DNA from: Rhodopseudomonas rhenobacensis
GTDB lineage: Bacteria > Pseudomonadota > Alphaproteobacteria > Rhizobiales > Xanthobacteraceae
Direction: 5' to 3'
DNA: 64,000 bases
Assembly: GCF_014203125.1 (NCBI RefSeq)
Contig: NZ_JACHIH010000024.1
Span: 17,804-81,803 of the forward strand
The position numbers were made by a program, and so were the translations under genes. Shown piece by piece: positions 1 through 8,754 of the stretch; the first letter of the stretch is position 1; every line of letters starts with the position of its first letter. The notes beneath the pieces are model-generated. The model saw only the letters and a list, made by a program, of their open reading frames with translations. It was not told the origin of the DNA and did not search any database.

Positions 1-72
1 CTACTCGCCATTCGCTTTTTCGGTGTAGCCGCTGGCACTACGGCGGCGTTGAGATCTGTAGAAAGGTAGAGA

Positions 73-462
73 ATGGCCAAGGAAGCCACCCGCGTTCGCC
101 GTCGTGAACGCAAGAACATCGCGTCCGGCATCGCGCACGTGAATTCGTCGTTCAACAACACCACCATCACCATCACCGACGCGCAGGGCAACACCATTGC
201 CTGGTCGTCGGCCGGCACGATGGGCTTCAAGGGTTCGCGCAAGTCGACCCCCTATGCCGCGCAGGTTGCGGCTGAAGACGTCTCCAAGAAGGCGCAGGAA
301 CACGGCATGCGCACGCTGGAAGTCGAAGTCGCGGGTCCGGGTTCGGGTCGTGAATCGGCGCTGCGCGCGTTGCAGGCCGCGGGCTTCACCGTCACCTCGA
401 TCCGCGACGTGACCACGATCCCGCACAATGGTTGCCGCCCGCGCAAGCGTCGGCGGGTCTGA
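73..462 (+). CDS. rpsK: 30S ribosomal protein S11
   Basis: Ribosomal protein S11 of the small-subunit platform, which binds 16S rRNA near the mRNA exit path. The 129-residue product has the family length and the characteristic core: [15 protein letters not shown] near residue 22, a glycine-rich [16 protein letters not shown] stretch, and a basic C-terminus with [18 protein letters not shown]. The ATG is preceded by a Shine-Dalgarno-like aggtagag. It lies just upstream of rpoA, the usual alphaproteobacterial order at the end of the alpha operon (rpsM-rpsK-rpoA-rplQ), so it is almost certainly co-transcribed with the genes that follow. Identification is close to certain. Confidence 0.98.
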   Translation: MAKEATRVRRRERKNIASGIAHVNSSFNNTTITITDAQGNTIAWSSAGTMGFKGSRKSTPYAAQVAAEDVSKKAQEHGMRTLEVEVAGPGSGRESALRALQAAGFTVTSIRDVTTIPHNGCRPRKRRRV

Positions 463-557
463 TATTTCAACCGCTGGCGGCCCGGCCGCCGGCGTTTCGT
501 TTTGATGATATCGCGCGGACTGCTCCGCGATCTCCAACGCCAGAGATTTTCATTGGC

Positions 558-1589
558 ATGGGTGAAACAGTGACGATCCAGAAAAATTGGCAAGAACTGA
601 TTCGGCCGAACAAGCTCGTGGTCACGCCGGGCTCCGACCCGACGCGGTTTGCGACGCTGGTGGCCGAACCGCTCGAGCGCGGCTTCGGTCAGACGCTCGG
701 CAACGCGCTGCGGCGCGTGCTGCTGTCATCGCTGCAGGGTGCCGCGGTGCAGTCGGTTCACATCGACGGCGTGCTGCACGAGTTTTCCTCGATCGCCGGC
801 GTGCGTGAAGACGTCACCGACATCGTGCTGAACATCAAGGACATCTCGATCAAGATGCAGGGCGAAGGCCCGAAGCGCATGGTCGTGAAGAAGCAGGGTC
901 CCGGCACCGTCACCGCCGGCGACATCCAGACCGTCGGCGACGTCGTGGTGCTGAACCCCGACCTGCAGATCTGCACGCTGGACGAGGGCGCCGAGATCCG
1001 CATGGAATTCACCGTGTCGGGCGGCAAGGGTTACGTCGCCGCCGAGCGCAACCGTCCCGAGGACGCGCCGATCGGCCTGATCCCGGTCGACAGCCTGTTC
1101 TCCCCGGTGCGCAAGGTCTCCTACAAGGTCGAGAACACCCGCGAGGGCCAGATCCTCGACTACGACAAGCTGACCATGACGATCGAGACCAACGGCGCGA
1201 TCTCGCCGGACGACGCGGTGGCCTATGCCGCCCGCATCCTGCAGGATCAGCTCAACGTGTTCGTCAACTTCGAAGAGCCGCGCAAGGAAGTCACCCAGGA
1301 GATCATCCCGGATCTGGCGTTCAACCCGGCGTTCCTCAAGAAGGTCGACGAGTTGGAGTTGTCGGTGCGTTCGGCGAACTGCCTGAAGAACGACAACATC
1401 GTCTATATCGGCGACCTGGTGCAGAAGTCGGAAGCGGAAATGCTGCGCACCCCGAACTTCGGCCGCAAGTCGCTCAACGAGATCAAGGAAGTGCTGGCCC
1501 AGATGGGGCTGCATCTCGGCATGGAAGTGCCGGGCTGGCCGCCGGAAAACATCGACGAACTGGCCAAGCGCTTCGAGGATCACTACTAA
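558..1589 (+). CDS. rpoA: DNA-directed RNA polymerase subunit alpha
   Basis: Alpha subunit of RNA polymerase, which nucleates assembly of the core enzyme and contacts upstream promoter DNA and activators. The N-terminal domain has the typical [19 protein letters not shown] dimerisation helix, and the C-terminal domain has the [20 protein letters not shown] helix-hairpin-helix. From the ATG at 558 the protein is 343 residues. A GTG at 570 would give 339 residues starting [11 protein letters not shown], which may be the true start because most homologues begin there. The frame is open upstream to 432, but that extension has no family resemblance. It is followed by rplQ after 148 bases that hold a small repeat. 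Confidence 0.98.
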   Translation: MGETVTIQKNWQELIRPNKLVVTPGSDPTRFATLVAEPLERGFGQTLGNALRRVLLSSLQGAAVQSVHIDGVLHEFSSIAGVREDVTDIVLNIKDISIKMQGEGPKRMVVKKQGPGTVTAGDIQTVGDVVVLNPDLQICTLDEGAEIRMEFTVSGGKGYVAAERNRPEDAPIGLIPVDSLFSPVRKVSYKVENTREGQILDYDKLTMTIETNGAISPDDAVAYAARILQDQLNVFVNFEEPRKEVTQEIIPDLAFNPAFLKKVDELELSVRSANCLKNDNIVYIGDLVQKSEAEMLRTPNFGRKSLNEIKEVLAQMGLHLGMEVPGWPPENIDELAKRFEDHY

Positions 1590-1654
1590 GCGAATAGGGA
1601 GTAGCGAATAGCGAATAGATTCGTACTACTCGCCATTCGCTATTCGCCATTCGC
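1590..1654. repeat. Short gcgaatag-type repeat between rpoA and rplQ
   Basis: Tandem copies of gcgaatag face inverted copies of the type attcgcta, so the block can fold into a hairpin. Related sequence (ctactcgccattcgc) opens the window at 1-15, just before rpsK, so the same repeat lies in two neighbouring gaps of one operon. No coding potential is seen. It may be a simple expanding repeat or a degenerate mobile palindrome. Confidence 0.6.
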
Positions 1655-1737
1655 TGACTTGGGCGAACGCAGGCAGCCCACCTGAGCAAAAAGTCCGACG
1701 AACCGTCGCGACAGTTTGAAATTTTGAGGAATAGACA

Positions 1738-2145
1738 ATGCGTCACGGCAAGGTTCATCGGAAGCTCAACCGCACCGCCGAGCATCGCAAGGCGATGTTC
1801 GCCAACATGTGCGCGTCGCTGATCAAGCACGAGCAGATCGTCACCACGCTGCCGAAGGCCAAGGAGCTCCGCCCGATCGTGGAGAAGCTGGTCACGCTCG
1901 GCAAGAAGGGCGGTCTCGCGCTGCGCCGCCAGGCGATCAGCGAGATGAAGGATCAGGATCAGGTCCGCAAGTTGTTCGACGTGCTGGCCAAGCGCTACGC
2001 CGACCGCCAGGGCGGCTACACCCGCATCATCAAGGCCGGCTTCCGCTACGGCGACAACGCGCCGATGGCGGTGATCGAATTCGTCGACCGCGACGAGAAC
2101 GCCAAGGGCCTCGACTCCGGCCAGGCCGACGACAAGGCCGCGTAA
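1738..2145 (+). CDS. rplQ: 50S ribosomal protein L17
   Basis: Ribosomal protein L17 of the large subunit. The 135-residue product begins with the signature [19 protein letters not shown] and contains the family segment [20 protein letters not shown], followed by a C-terminal [26 protein letters not shown] motif. A good Shine-Dalgarno (gagga) precedes the ATG. It is the last gene of the ribosomal operon here, and a strong Rho-independent terminator follows 25 bases after the stop. Length and sequence are ordinary for the family. Confidence 0.98.
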   Translation: MRHGKVHRKLNRTAEHRKAMFANMCASLIKHEQIVTTLPKAKELRPIVEKLVTLGKKGGLALRRQAISEMKDQDQVRKLFDVLAKRYADRQGGYTRIIKAGFRYGDNAPMAVIEFVDRDENAKGLDSGQADDKAA

Positions 2146-2170
2146 GCGATCCTTCGTTCGATTTTGAAAG

Positions 2171-2196
2171 AGCGGCGCCCGGTGCGCCGCTTTTTT
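2171..2196 (+). terminator. Rho-independent terminator of the rpsK-rpoA-rplQ operon
   Basis: A perfect 8-bp stem (agcggcgc at 2171-2178 with gcgccgct at 2184-2191) around a 5-base loop, followed by a run of T. It lies directly after rplQ and marks the end of the ribosomal operon. Confidence 0.88.
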
Positions 2197-2285
2197 ATTG
2201 GGCGCAGGCCGCGCTATTGTTTTCCTGCGATTGCAGGTGCACGCCGCACACCCGATATCTCCGGCATCAACCACGGAGATAGCAG

Positions 2286-3080
2286 ATGAAGATCGATCTT
2301 TCCGGCAAGACCGCGCTGGTCACGGGCTCCACCGCCGGCATCGGCCACGCCATCGCCAAGGGCCTCGCCGCGGCCGGCGCCAATGTGGTGGTCAACGGCC
2401 GCAGCCAGGCCAAGGTCGACGCCGCGGTCGCGGCGATCGGCAAGCTCGCCGCCGGCGGCAAGATCATCGGGGTGGCCGCCGACGTCTCCACCGCGGACGG
2501 CTGCGACGCGCTGGTCACCGCCTATCCGGACGTCGACATCCTGATCAACAATGCCGGCATCTTCGAGCCGAAGGGTTTCTTCGACATTCCCGACGAAGAC
2601 TGGGTGCGGTTCTTCGACGTCAACGTGATGAGCGGGATCCGGCTGTCGCGCGCCTATATGCCGGCGATGCTGAGCCGCAACTGGGGCCGCATCGTCTTCA
2701 TCGCTTCGGAATCCGCGATCATGATTCCGAAGGAGATGATCCACTACGGCATGACCAAGACCGCGCAGCTGTCGGTGTCGCGCGGGCTCGCCGAGATGAC
2801 CCGCGGCACCGCGGTCACCGTCAACGCGGTAATGCCGGGGCCGACGATGTCGGAGGGCGTGCAGACCTTCGTCGCCGATCTCGCCAAGCAGAACGGCCAA
2901 TCCGAGGCGGACGCCGCGGCAAACTTCGTCAAACAGCACCGCCCAGGCTCGCTGATCCAGCGCTTCGCCAGCGTCGAGGAGGTCGCCAACATGGTGGTCT
3001 ATGTCAGCTCGAAAGAAGCCTCCGCCACCAACGGCGCGGCGCTGCGCGTCGAGGGCGGGCTGATCCAGACGATTGCGTAG
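2286..3080 (+). CDS. Short-chain dehydrogenase/reductase (SDR)
   Basis: Classical SDR oxidoreductase of 264 residues. It shows the NAD(P)-binding TGSTAGIG motif near residue 14, the NNAG motif, and the catalytic set Ser141, Tyr154 and Lys158 (YGMTK). The C-terminal half carries NAVMPGPTMSEGV and ends with a typical cofactor-binding tail. The substrate cannot be read from the sequence; homologues act on hydroxy/keto groups of sugars, lipids or aromatics. The ATG is preceded by ggagatagcag, a good ribosome-binding site. The gene stands alone after the ribosomal operon terminator and is followed by a palindromic repeat. Confidence 0.92.
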   Translation: MKIDLSGKTALVTGSTAGIGHAIAKGLAAAGANVVVNGRSQAKVDAAVAAIGKLAAGGKIIGVAADVSTADGCDALVTAYPDVDILINNAGIFEPKGFFDIPDEDWVRFFDVNVMSGIRLSRAYMPAMLSRNWGRIVFIASESAIMIPKEMIHYGMTKTAQLSVSRGLAEMTRGTAVTVNAVMPGPTMSEGVQTFVADLAKQNGQSEADAAANFVKQHRPGSLIQRFASVEEVANMVVYVSSKEASATNGAALRVEGGLIQTIA

Positions 3081-3086
3081 CAAGGG

Positions 3087-3216
3087 CCGTCATTCCGGGG
3101 CGCGAGGCCGCAGGCCGAGCGAACCCGGAATCTTGCAGCGCGACGCAGCGCTGCTGCTGACCGCGAGTTTCCGGGTTCGCTCGCAGCTGTCGCTGCTCGC
3201 GCCCCGGAATGACGGC
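3087..3216. repeat. Palindromic intergenic repeat (cattccgggg family)
   Basis: The outer 20 bases form a perfect inverted repeat: 3087-3106 starts gccgtcattccgggg and 3197-3216 is its reverse complement. The interior also folds. It fills the gap between the convergent SDR and alcohol dehydrogenase genes. A related, degenerate copy lies at 8601-8714. Elements of this kind are dispersed in Rhodopseudomonas and Bradyrhizobium genomes and may act as transcription terminators or be non-autonomous mobile units. Confidence 0.75.
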
Positions 3217-3237
3217 GGTGTTCGTGTCGACTCCGAA

Positions 3238-4251
3238 CTACCACCCCTCGAGCACGATCTTGCCGACCGAGCTGCCGGATTCGATCTGCGCGTGCGCCTT
3301 TTTCAGATTGGCGGCGTTGATCGGGCCGAAAGAGCGGTCCAGCGTGGTGCGCAGCACGCCCTTGTCGATCAGGTCGGCGACGTCGTTCAACAGATCATGC
3401 TGCGCGATCATGTCGGCGGTCTGATAGGTCGAGCGGGCGAACATCGCCTCCCAATTTAGCGACGCCGATTTGGCCTTCAGCGGCATGGCGTCGAGCGTCG
3501 CCGGATCGTCGATCAGCGCGATCTTGCCCTGCGGCGCCAGGATCTCGATCAGCGCGGCGAAGTGCTGCTCGGTGCCGGTGAGGCTGGCGATCAGCGAAAC
3601 CGGCGGCAGCTTCAACGCGGCGATCTGCGCCGGCAGCGGCTTGGAATGATCGACCACATGATGCGCGCCGAGCTCCAGGCACCATTTGGTGGTCTGCGGC
3701 CGCGACGCGGTCGCCACCACGGTGAGGCCGGTCAGCCGTCGCGCCAGCTGGATCAGGATCGAGCCGACGCCGCCGGCGCCGCCGACGATCAGCAGCGTGC
3801 GCGGATCGAAGCTTTTGCCGGGCGCCACGCCGAGCCGCTCGAACAGCAGCTCCCAGGCGGTGATCGAAGTCAGCGGCAAGGCCGCGGCCTGCGCGAACGA
3901 CAGCGACTTCGGCTTGTGGCCCACGATGCGCTCGTCGACCAGATGGAATTCCGAATTGGTGCCGGGCCGCACGATCGAGCCGGCGTACCACACCTCGTCG
4001 CCGGGCTTGAACAGAGTGACCTCCGGGCCGACCGCGTCGACCACGCCGGCGGCGTCATAGCCGAGGATCTTGTGCTCGCCGGCCGGGGGTGCTGCGCGCT
4101 TGCGCACCTTGGTGTCGACCGGATTGACCGACACCGCGCGCACCGCGACCCGCAGGTCGCGTCCGGTCGGGGCGGGGTTCGGGATCTCGACGTCGAGCAG
4201 GGCGTCGCTGTGGTCGATGGGGAGGGATTGTGTGTAGCCGACGGCTTTCAT
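3238..4251 (-). CDS. Zinc-binding alcohol dehydrogenase family / quinone oxidoreductase-like protein
   Basis: Medium-chain dehydrogenase/reductase of 337 residues, resembling the adh_fam_1 quinone-oxidoreductase-like group. Visible features are the GroES-like N-terminal half with SVNPVDTKVRKR and GYDAAGVVDAVG, and the nucleotide-binding GGAGGVGS motif. It lacks the cysteine cluster of zinc-dependent alcohol dehydrogenases, so it is probably an NADPH-dependent reductase of quinones or enals. I place the start at the ATG at 4251 because ggag sits six bases upstream; an ATG four codons earlier (4263) is possible. It is divergent from the HxlR regulator, with a shared promoter region holding a palindrome, so HxlR control is likely. 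Confidence 0.88.
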   Translation of the reverse strand: MKAVGYTQSLPIDHSDALLDVEIPNPAPTGRDLRVAVRAVSVNPVDTKVRKRAAPPAGEHKILGYDAAGVVDAVGPEVTLFKPGDEVWYAGSIVRPGTNSEFHLVDERIVGHKPKSLSFAQAAALPLTSITAWELLFERLGVAPGKSFDPRTLLIVGGAGGVGSILIQLARRLTGLTVVATASRPQTTKWCLELGAHHVVDHSKPLPAQIAALKLPPVSLIASLTGTEQHFAALIEILAPQGKIALIDDPATLDAMPLKAKSASLNWEAMFARSTYQTADMIAQHDLLNDVADLIDKGVLRTTLDRSFGPINAANLKKAHAQIESGSSVGKIVLEGW

Positions 4252-4313
4252 CGAACGCTCCATATGCTGCGGCCGGCAACTTGTCCGTAAGCTCCCCTGT
4301 TTGCAAGTACTGT

Positions 4314-4347
4314 CCGATCGGGGATATAGTCACCGATCGGATACTAT
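4314..4347. promoter_or_regulatory. Putative HxlR operator between divergent genes
   Basis: Two copies of the palindrome ccgatcgg lie 19 bases apart (4314-4321 and 4333-4340). The second is the centre of a larger symmetric site: atagt at 4326-4330 and actat at 4343-4347 are equidistant from its axis. It lies 14 bases before the HxlR start and about 65 bases from the divergent dehydrogenase start. HxlR-type regulators bind such palindromes as dimers, so autoregulation and control of the dehydrogenase are inferred. Confidence 0.55.
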
Positions 4348-4360
4348 TGGACCAAACGGC

Positions 4361-4765
4361 ATGAAACGGCGCGATTTCAATTGCGGCCCCGGCTGCCCGG
4401 TCGAGGTCACGCTCGACCTGATCGACGGCAAATGGAAGGGCGTGATCCTGTATCATCTGCAAGAGGGCCGGCTGCGGTTCGGCGAATTGCGCAAGAAGAT
4501 GCCGGGCATCACCCAGCGGATGCTGACCAAGCAGTTGCGGGCGCTGGAGGACGATGGCCTGATCACCCGCCAAGTGTTCGCCGAGGTGCCGCCGCGGGTG
4601 GAATATGCGCTATCGGAGACCGGGCTGCGGCTGCGGCCGGTGATCGACGCGTTGAAACGCTGGGGCGAGGACCACCAGGCCCGGCAACTTGCCGCGGCGC
4701 CCCGCGTTGGGGACGACGCCGAAAGCGCGCCGGCCGCGCCGGCCGCGCCGGACCGCGGGCTGTGA
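4361..4765 (+). CDS. HxlR-family winged helix-turn-helix transcriptional regulator
   Basis: DNA-binding regulator of the HxlR (MarR-like) family, 134 residues. The start gives MKRRDFNCGPGCPVEVTLDL, with the conserved N-terminal Cys (GPGCPVE) that is often a redox or electrophile sensor, then the family signature LIDGKWKGVILYHL and the winged helix ITQRMLTKQLRALEDDGLI. A longer frame opens upstream at 4301 but would overlap the operator. The C-terminal 30 residues are Ala/Pro-rich and probably disordered. It is divergent from an MDR reductase, a common arrangement in which HxlR senses reactive quinones or aldehydes and controls the neighbouring detoxifying enzyme. Confidence 0.9.
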   Translation: MKRRDFNCGPGCPVEVTLDLIDGKWKGVILYHLQEGRLRFGELRKKMPGITQRMLTKQLRALEDDGLITRQVFAEVPPRVEYALSETGLRLRPVIDALKRWGEDHQARQLAAAPRVGDDAESAPAAPAAPDRGL

Positions 4766-4838
4766 GCGGCGCGCAGCGCTCGCTTCTCTTGCGCCACCGG
4801 GGCGCCTATATCTCAGCGCTCAACAGCGGGATTCTCTC

Positions 4839-6242
4839 ATGATGTCGACACGTGCGCTCACCGCCCTGGTGCTGGCCTTCGTTCTTTCCGTTCCGGCGCA
4901 GGCGCAGCCGCAGGAGCGCCGGGTGCCGTCCTCGCCCGCCGAGTTGAAGCTCAGCTACGCGCCGATCGTGCAGCGGGTGCAGCCGGCCGTGGTCAACGTC
5001 TACGCCGCAAAGATCGTCCAGAACCGCAATCCGCTGCTGGAAGACCCGATCTTCCGCCGTTTCTTCGGCGTGCCGGGCCAGCAGCCGGAGCAGATGCAGC
5101 GCTCGCTCGGTTCGGGCGTGATGGTCGATCCGTCCGGCCTCGTCGTCACCAACAACCACGTCATCGAGGGCGCCGACCAGGTCAAGATCTCGCTGTCCGA
5201 CAAGCGCGAATTCGAGGCCGAGATCGTGCTGAAGGACAGCCGCACCGATCTGGCGGTGCTGCGATTGAAAGACGTCGCCGGCGAGAAATTCCCGACGCTG
5301 GATTTCTCCAATTCCGACGAGCTCTTGGTCGGCGACGTGGTGCTGGCGATCGGCAATCCGTTCGGCGTCGGCCAGACCGTCACCCACGGCATCATCTCGG
5401 CGCTGGCACGCACCCAGGTCGGCATCACCGACTACCAATTCTTCATCCAGACTGACGCGGCGATCAACCCCGGCAATTCCGGCGGCGCGCTGGTCGACGT
5501 CAACGGCCGGCTGGTCGGCATCAACACCGCGATCTTCTCGCGCTCCGGCGGCTCGCAGGGCATCGGCTTTGCGATTCCTGCCAACATGGTGCGGGTGGTG
5601 GTCGGCTCGGCAAAGAGCGGCGGCAAGGAGGTCAAGCGGCCGTGGCTCGGCGCGCGGCTGCAGGCGGTGACGCCGGAGATCGCCGAGACGCTCGGCTTGA
5701 AACTGCCGAGCGGCGCGCTGGTGGCGAGCGTCACCGCGGGCAGCCCCTCGGCCCGCGCCGGCTTGAAACTCTCCGACCTGATCGTCGCGATCGACGGCTT
5801 CACCGTCGATGATCCCAACGCCTTCGATTATCGCTTCGCCACGCGCCCGTTGGGCAGCACCGCGCAGGTCGACGTGCAGCGCGGCGGCAAGCTGGTGAAG
5901 CTCGCGATCCCGCTGGAGACCGCGCCGGACACCGGCCGCGACGAGATCGTGGTGCGGTCGCGCTCGCCGTTCCAGGGCGCCAAGGTCGCCAACATCTCGC
6001 CGGCCTTGGCCGACGAATTGCGGCTCGATCCCAGCATCGAGGGCGTGGTGGTGATCGATCTCGCCGACGACGCGCCGGCCGCCGGCGTCGGCTTCCAGAA
6101 GGGCGACATCATCATCGCGGTCAACAACAAGAAGATCTCGCGCACCAGCGAGCTGGAGCGGATCGCCAGCGAACCGTCGCGGCTGTGGCGCATCACCGTG
6201 GTGCGCGGCGGCCAGCAGATCAACGTCACGCTCGGCGGATGA
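4839..6242 (+). CDS. Do-like periplasmic serine protease (DegP/DegQ family)
   Basis: HtrA/Deg-type protease-chaperone of 467 residues, acting on misfolded envelope proteins. A signal peptide covers about residues 1-24 (hydrophobic core, then PAQAQP). The trypsin-like domain has the full triad: His107 in NNHVIEG, Asp137 in RTDLAVL and Ser214 in GNSGG. Two PDZ domains follow, at about residues 275-365 and 380-467. Tandem ATG codons at 4839 and 4842 make the exact start uncertain by one residue. It begins 73 bases after the HxlR gene and is followed by a palindromic repeat. The long frame from 4689 is an upstream overlap, not part of the protein. Confidence 0.95.
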   Translation: MMSTRALTALVLAFVLSVPAQAQPQERRVPSSPAELKLSYAPIVQRVQPAVVNVYAAKIVQNRNPLLEDPIFRRFFGVPGQQPEQMQRSLGSGVMVDPSGLVVTNNHVIEGADQVKISLSDKREFEAEIVLKDSRTDLAVLRLKDVAGEKFPTLDFSNSDELLVGDVVLAIGNPFGVGQTVTHGIISALARTQVGITDYQFFIQTDAAINPGNSGGALVDVNGRLVGINTAIFSRSGGSQGIGFAIPANMVRVVVGSAKSGGKEVKRPWLGARLQAVTPEIAETLGLKLPSGALVASVTAGSPSARAGLKLSDLIVAIDGFTVDDPNAFDYRFATRPLGSTAQVDVQRGGKLVKLAIPLETAPDTGRDEIVVRSRSPFQGAKVANISPALADELRLDPSIEGVVVIDLADDAPAAGVGFQKGDIIIAVNNKKISRTSELERIASEPSRLWRITVVRGGQQINVTLGG

Positions 6243-6264
6243 GGCGCGCAACACAGCTCTGCTT

Positions 6265-6416
6265 CACCTCTCCCCGCTTGCGGGGAGAGGTCGACCGGCG
6301 AAGCGTCAGCGCAGCCGGTCGGGTGAGGGGGCGTCTCGTCCTATCGCAGGCTTATTCCCCGTCTCCGGCGCCCCCTCACCCCGACCCTCTCCCCGCAAGC
6401 GGGGAGAGGGAGAAGG
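6265..6416. repeat. Palindromic repeat (ctctccccgc family) between the Deg protease and rarA
   Basis: Two hairpins with the core ctctccccgc-ttg/aag-cggggagag bracket the segment, one at 6265-6291 and one at about 6385-6412. Between them lies gtcgggtgagggggcg facing cgccccctcaccccgac, so the whole block can fold as a cruciform. A single hairpin of the same family lies at 36195-36221. The element ends within ten bases of the rarA start, so it contributes the 5' leader of that gene. Confidence 0.75.
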
Positions 6417-6423
6417 TCCGCCG

Positions 6424-7752
6424 ATGAGTCCGAAGCGCCCGCAGCAATCGGAGAACCTGTTCGCCGCGGCGGGCATGGAGGCGAATGCGCCGCATCCGTT
6501 GCCGGACCGGCTGCGGCCGCGCGCGCTGGCCGACGTGGTCGGCCAGGATCACATCCTCGGCCCCGACGGCGCGCTGACAAGGATGCTGGAAACCCGCACG
6601 CTGGGTTCGCTGGTGTTCTGGGGCCCGCCCGGCACCGGCAAGACCACGGTGGCGCGGCTGCTCGCCGACGCCACCGAGCTGCATTTCGAGCAGATCTCCG
6701 CGGTGTTCTCCGGCGTCGCCGACTTGAAGAAAGTGTTCGACGCCGCGCGTGCCCGCCGCCAGACCGGCCGCGGCACGCTGTTGTTCGTCGACGAGGTGCA
6801 TCGCTTCAACAAGGCGCAGCAGGATTCGTTTTTGCCGGTGATGGAAGACGGCACCGTGGTGTTGGTCGGCGCCACCACCGAGAATCCGTCGTTCGAACTC
6901 AACGCCGCGCTGTTGTCGCGCGCGCGCGTGCTGGTGTTTCATTCGCTCGACGCCGCCGCGATCGAACAGCTCTACGCCCATGCGGAGGCGGTCGAAGGCA
7001 AAAAACTGCCGCTCGATGCCGAGGCGAGGGCGGTGCTGGTGCGGATGGCGGACGGCGATGGCCGCGCCGCCTTGACGCTCGCCGAAGAGGTCTGGCGCGC
7101 CGCGCGCGCCGACGAGGTGTTCAACGCCGAGCAGCTGCAAGAGATCTTGCAGCGCCGCGCGCCGATCTACGACAAATCCGCCGACGGCCATTACAATTTG
7201 ATTTCGGCGCTGCATAAATCGGTGCGCGGCTCCGATCCGGATGCGGCGCTGTACTACCTGTGCCGGATGTTCGACGCCGGCGAGGACCCGTTGTTCCTGG
7301 CGCGCCGCGTCGTCCGCATGGCAGTCGAGGACATCGGTCTGGCCGACCCGCAGGCGCTGGTGATCTGCAACGCCGCCAAGGACGCCTATGATTTCTTGGG
7401 CTCGCCAGAGGGCGAATTGGCGATCGCGCAGGCGGTGATCTATCTGGCCACCGCGCCGAAATCCAACGCCGCCTACAAAGCCTACAAGGCCGCAATGCGG
7501 ACGGCGAAGGAGGGCGGCTCGCTGCTGCCGCCGAAGCACATTCTCAACGCCCCGACCAAACTGATGAAATCCGAGGACTACGGCGCGGGCTATCAATACG
7601 ACCACGACACCCCGGAAGGCTTTTCCGGCCAGGAGTACTTCCCCGACGCGCTCGGTCACCAGACCTTCTACGATCCGCCGGACCGCGGCTTCGAGCGCGA
7701 GATCCGGAAGCGGCTGGACTACTGGGCGAAGCTGCGCGCGGCGAAATCCTAA
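6424..7752 (+). CDS. rarA: Replication-associated recombination protein A (AAA+ ATPase)
   Basis: RarA/MgsA, an AAA+ ATPase related to clamp loaders that works at stalled replication forks with RecA and SSB. The 442-residue protein has Walker A GPPGTGKTT (Lys73), Walker B LFVDEVHRFNKAQQD, sensor 1 VGATTENPSFELNAALLSRARV, and the C-terminal tetramerisation region with SALHKSVRGSDPDAALYYL. Length is normal for the family. The ATG lies right after the palindromic repeat with only ggtccgccg before it, so its leader is largely repeat-derived. No partner gene is adjacent. Confidence 0.96.
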   Translation: MSPKRPQQSENLFAAAGMEANAPHPLPDRLRPRALADVVGQDHILGPDGALTRMLETRTLGSLVFWGPPGTGKTTVARLLADATELHFEQISAVFSGVADLKKVFDAARARRQTGRGTLLFVDEVHRFNKAQQDSFLPVMEDGTVVLVGATTENPSFELNAALLSRARVLVFHSLDAAAIEQLYAHAEAVEGKKLPLDAEARAVLVRMADGDGRAALTLAEEVWRAARADEVFNAEQLQEILQRRAPIYDKSADGHYNLISALHKSVRGSDPDAALYYLCRMFDAGEDPLFLARRVVRMAVEDIGLADPQALVICNAAKDAYDFLGSPEGELAIAQAVIYLATAPKSNAAYKAYKAAMRTAKEGGSLLPPKHILNAPTKLMKSEDYGAGYQYDHDTPEGFSGQEYFPDALGHQTFYDPPDRGFEREIRKRLDYWAKLRAAKS

Positions 7753-7790
7753 GAGTCTCACTCAAAAAGCAGCGAGCAAGATCAGCGGTT

Positions 7791-7870
7791 GTGTCATTGC
7801 GAGCCGAGGGCGGCGCGAAGCGCCGACCGAACGGCGAAGCAATCCAGGGGCTCCTTGCGCGGCCCTGCGA
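7791..7870. repeat. Half copy of the gtcattgcgag / gcaatccag repeat
   Basis: The segment begins tgtcattgcgagccgagg and runs to gcgaagcaatccag, which is one arm of a repeat found complete at 10979-11088 and 35101-35208. The facing arm is missing here, so this is a truncated copy between rarA and the next gene. No coding function. Confidence 0.6.
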
Positions 7871-7918
7871 CACGCGCGCGCCTTGGCAGGCGTCCGCGGC
7901 GCAGGGTATAATCCCGGC

Positions 7919-8557
7919 ATGTTGACGCTGGCCCCGATGTCGATCCTGGCAAAGACTTGCGCGCGCGCGATCGCGCTCGCCGCGCTTTGCCTGAGCGCAA
8001 GCGCGGCCGACGCCCAGGTGGCGCCGGTGCGCTATTGGCTCCCCGGCGGGATGTTCGGCTTCGGCGGCGGCGCGGCCGACACGGGCGGCGCCGAGACCTA
8101 CAGCAATTTCCCGAGCTTCGACGCCGTGGCTGCGGCCGACGCCACCGACTGGCGCGACAAGGTGCCGACCGGCCCGTTCGTCCGCGGCCAGAGCGGCAGC
8201 CTCAACCTGAGTGGCCTCGGCCAGACCAGCGCGTTCGGCAATTTCGGCACGCTGAATTATGACAGCGCGCAGTTCGGCTACGCCTTCAAGGGCGTCGGCG
8301 GCCTGCCGGTGAAGGTGTTCGCCGGCGTCGACAGCCTGAAATACGATTCCGACGTGCTGCGGCCGCTGACGCCGTTGACCAGCGATCCCGGCGCTCCGGC
8401 GGCCTACAGCGCCAATGTCGGGTTCGAAATTCAGCCGGCGCCGAATCTCAGCCTGTCGCTGGGCGCGGGCTACACCCAGCAGCAGACCGGCCGGCTCGAC
8501 AGCGACATCAATTCGCGGCTGCTGCCCGGCGAGTCGCCGATCTTCTTCCGGCGTTAG
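7919..8557 (+). CDS. Hypothetical exported protein, outer-membrane beta-barrel-like
   Basis: Protein of 212 residues with a clear signal peptide (residues about 1-35, core AIALAALCLSASAADA). The mature part is rich in Gly, Ser, Asn and Phe with alternating hydrophobic residues (GYAFKGVGGLPVKVFAGVDSLKY; SLSLGAGYTQQQTGR), the pattern of short outer-membrane barrels or surface-antigen-like proteins of Rhizobiales. The likely start is the ATG at 7919; an ATG at 7937 would also keep the signal peptide. I do not recognise a named family. It ends with a repeat downstream and has no operon partner. Confidence 0.7.
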   Translation: MLTLAPMSILAKTCARAIALAALCLSASAADAQVAPVRYWLPGGMFGFGGGAADTGGAETYSNFPSFDAVAAADATDWRDKVPTGPFVRGQSGSLNLSGLGQTSAFGNFGTLNYDSAQFGYAFKGVGGLPVKVFAGVDSLKYDSDVLRPLTPLTSDPGAPAAYSANVGFEIQPAPNLSLSLGAGYTQQQTGRLDSDINSRLLPGESPIFFRR

Positions 8558-8600
8558 AACGTTTTTCGCTTGCGGTTGAAGCACCCAAGCCAAATCCAGT

Positions 8601-8714
8601 CGTCATTCCGGATTGCGAGTTCGAAGTACGAGCAAGTCCGGAATCCATATCCCCTGCAGGGGTTATGGGTCCCGGGCTCGCTCACAGCCATCGCTGCTCG
8701 CCCCGGGATGACGG
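8601..8714. repeat. Palindromic repeat (cattccgg family), degenerate copy
   Basis: Begins cgtcattccggattgcgag and ends gccccgggatgacgg, with internal palindromes including cccctgcagggg. It is a diverged relative of the 3087-3216 element and again sits between two convergent genes, where it could terminate transcription from both sides. Short open frames across it are not genes. Confidence 0.6.
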
Positions 8715-8754
8715 CCGGGGAATCGTCCAACGCCTCAAACAAACTGAAAAGTCT

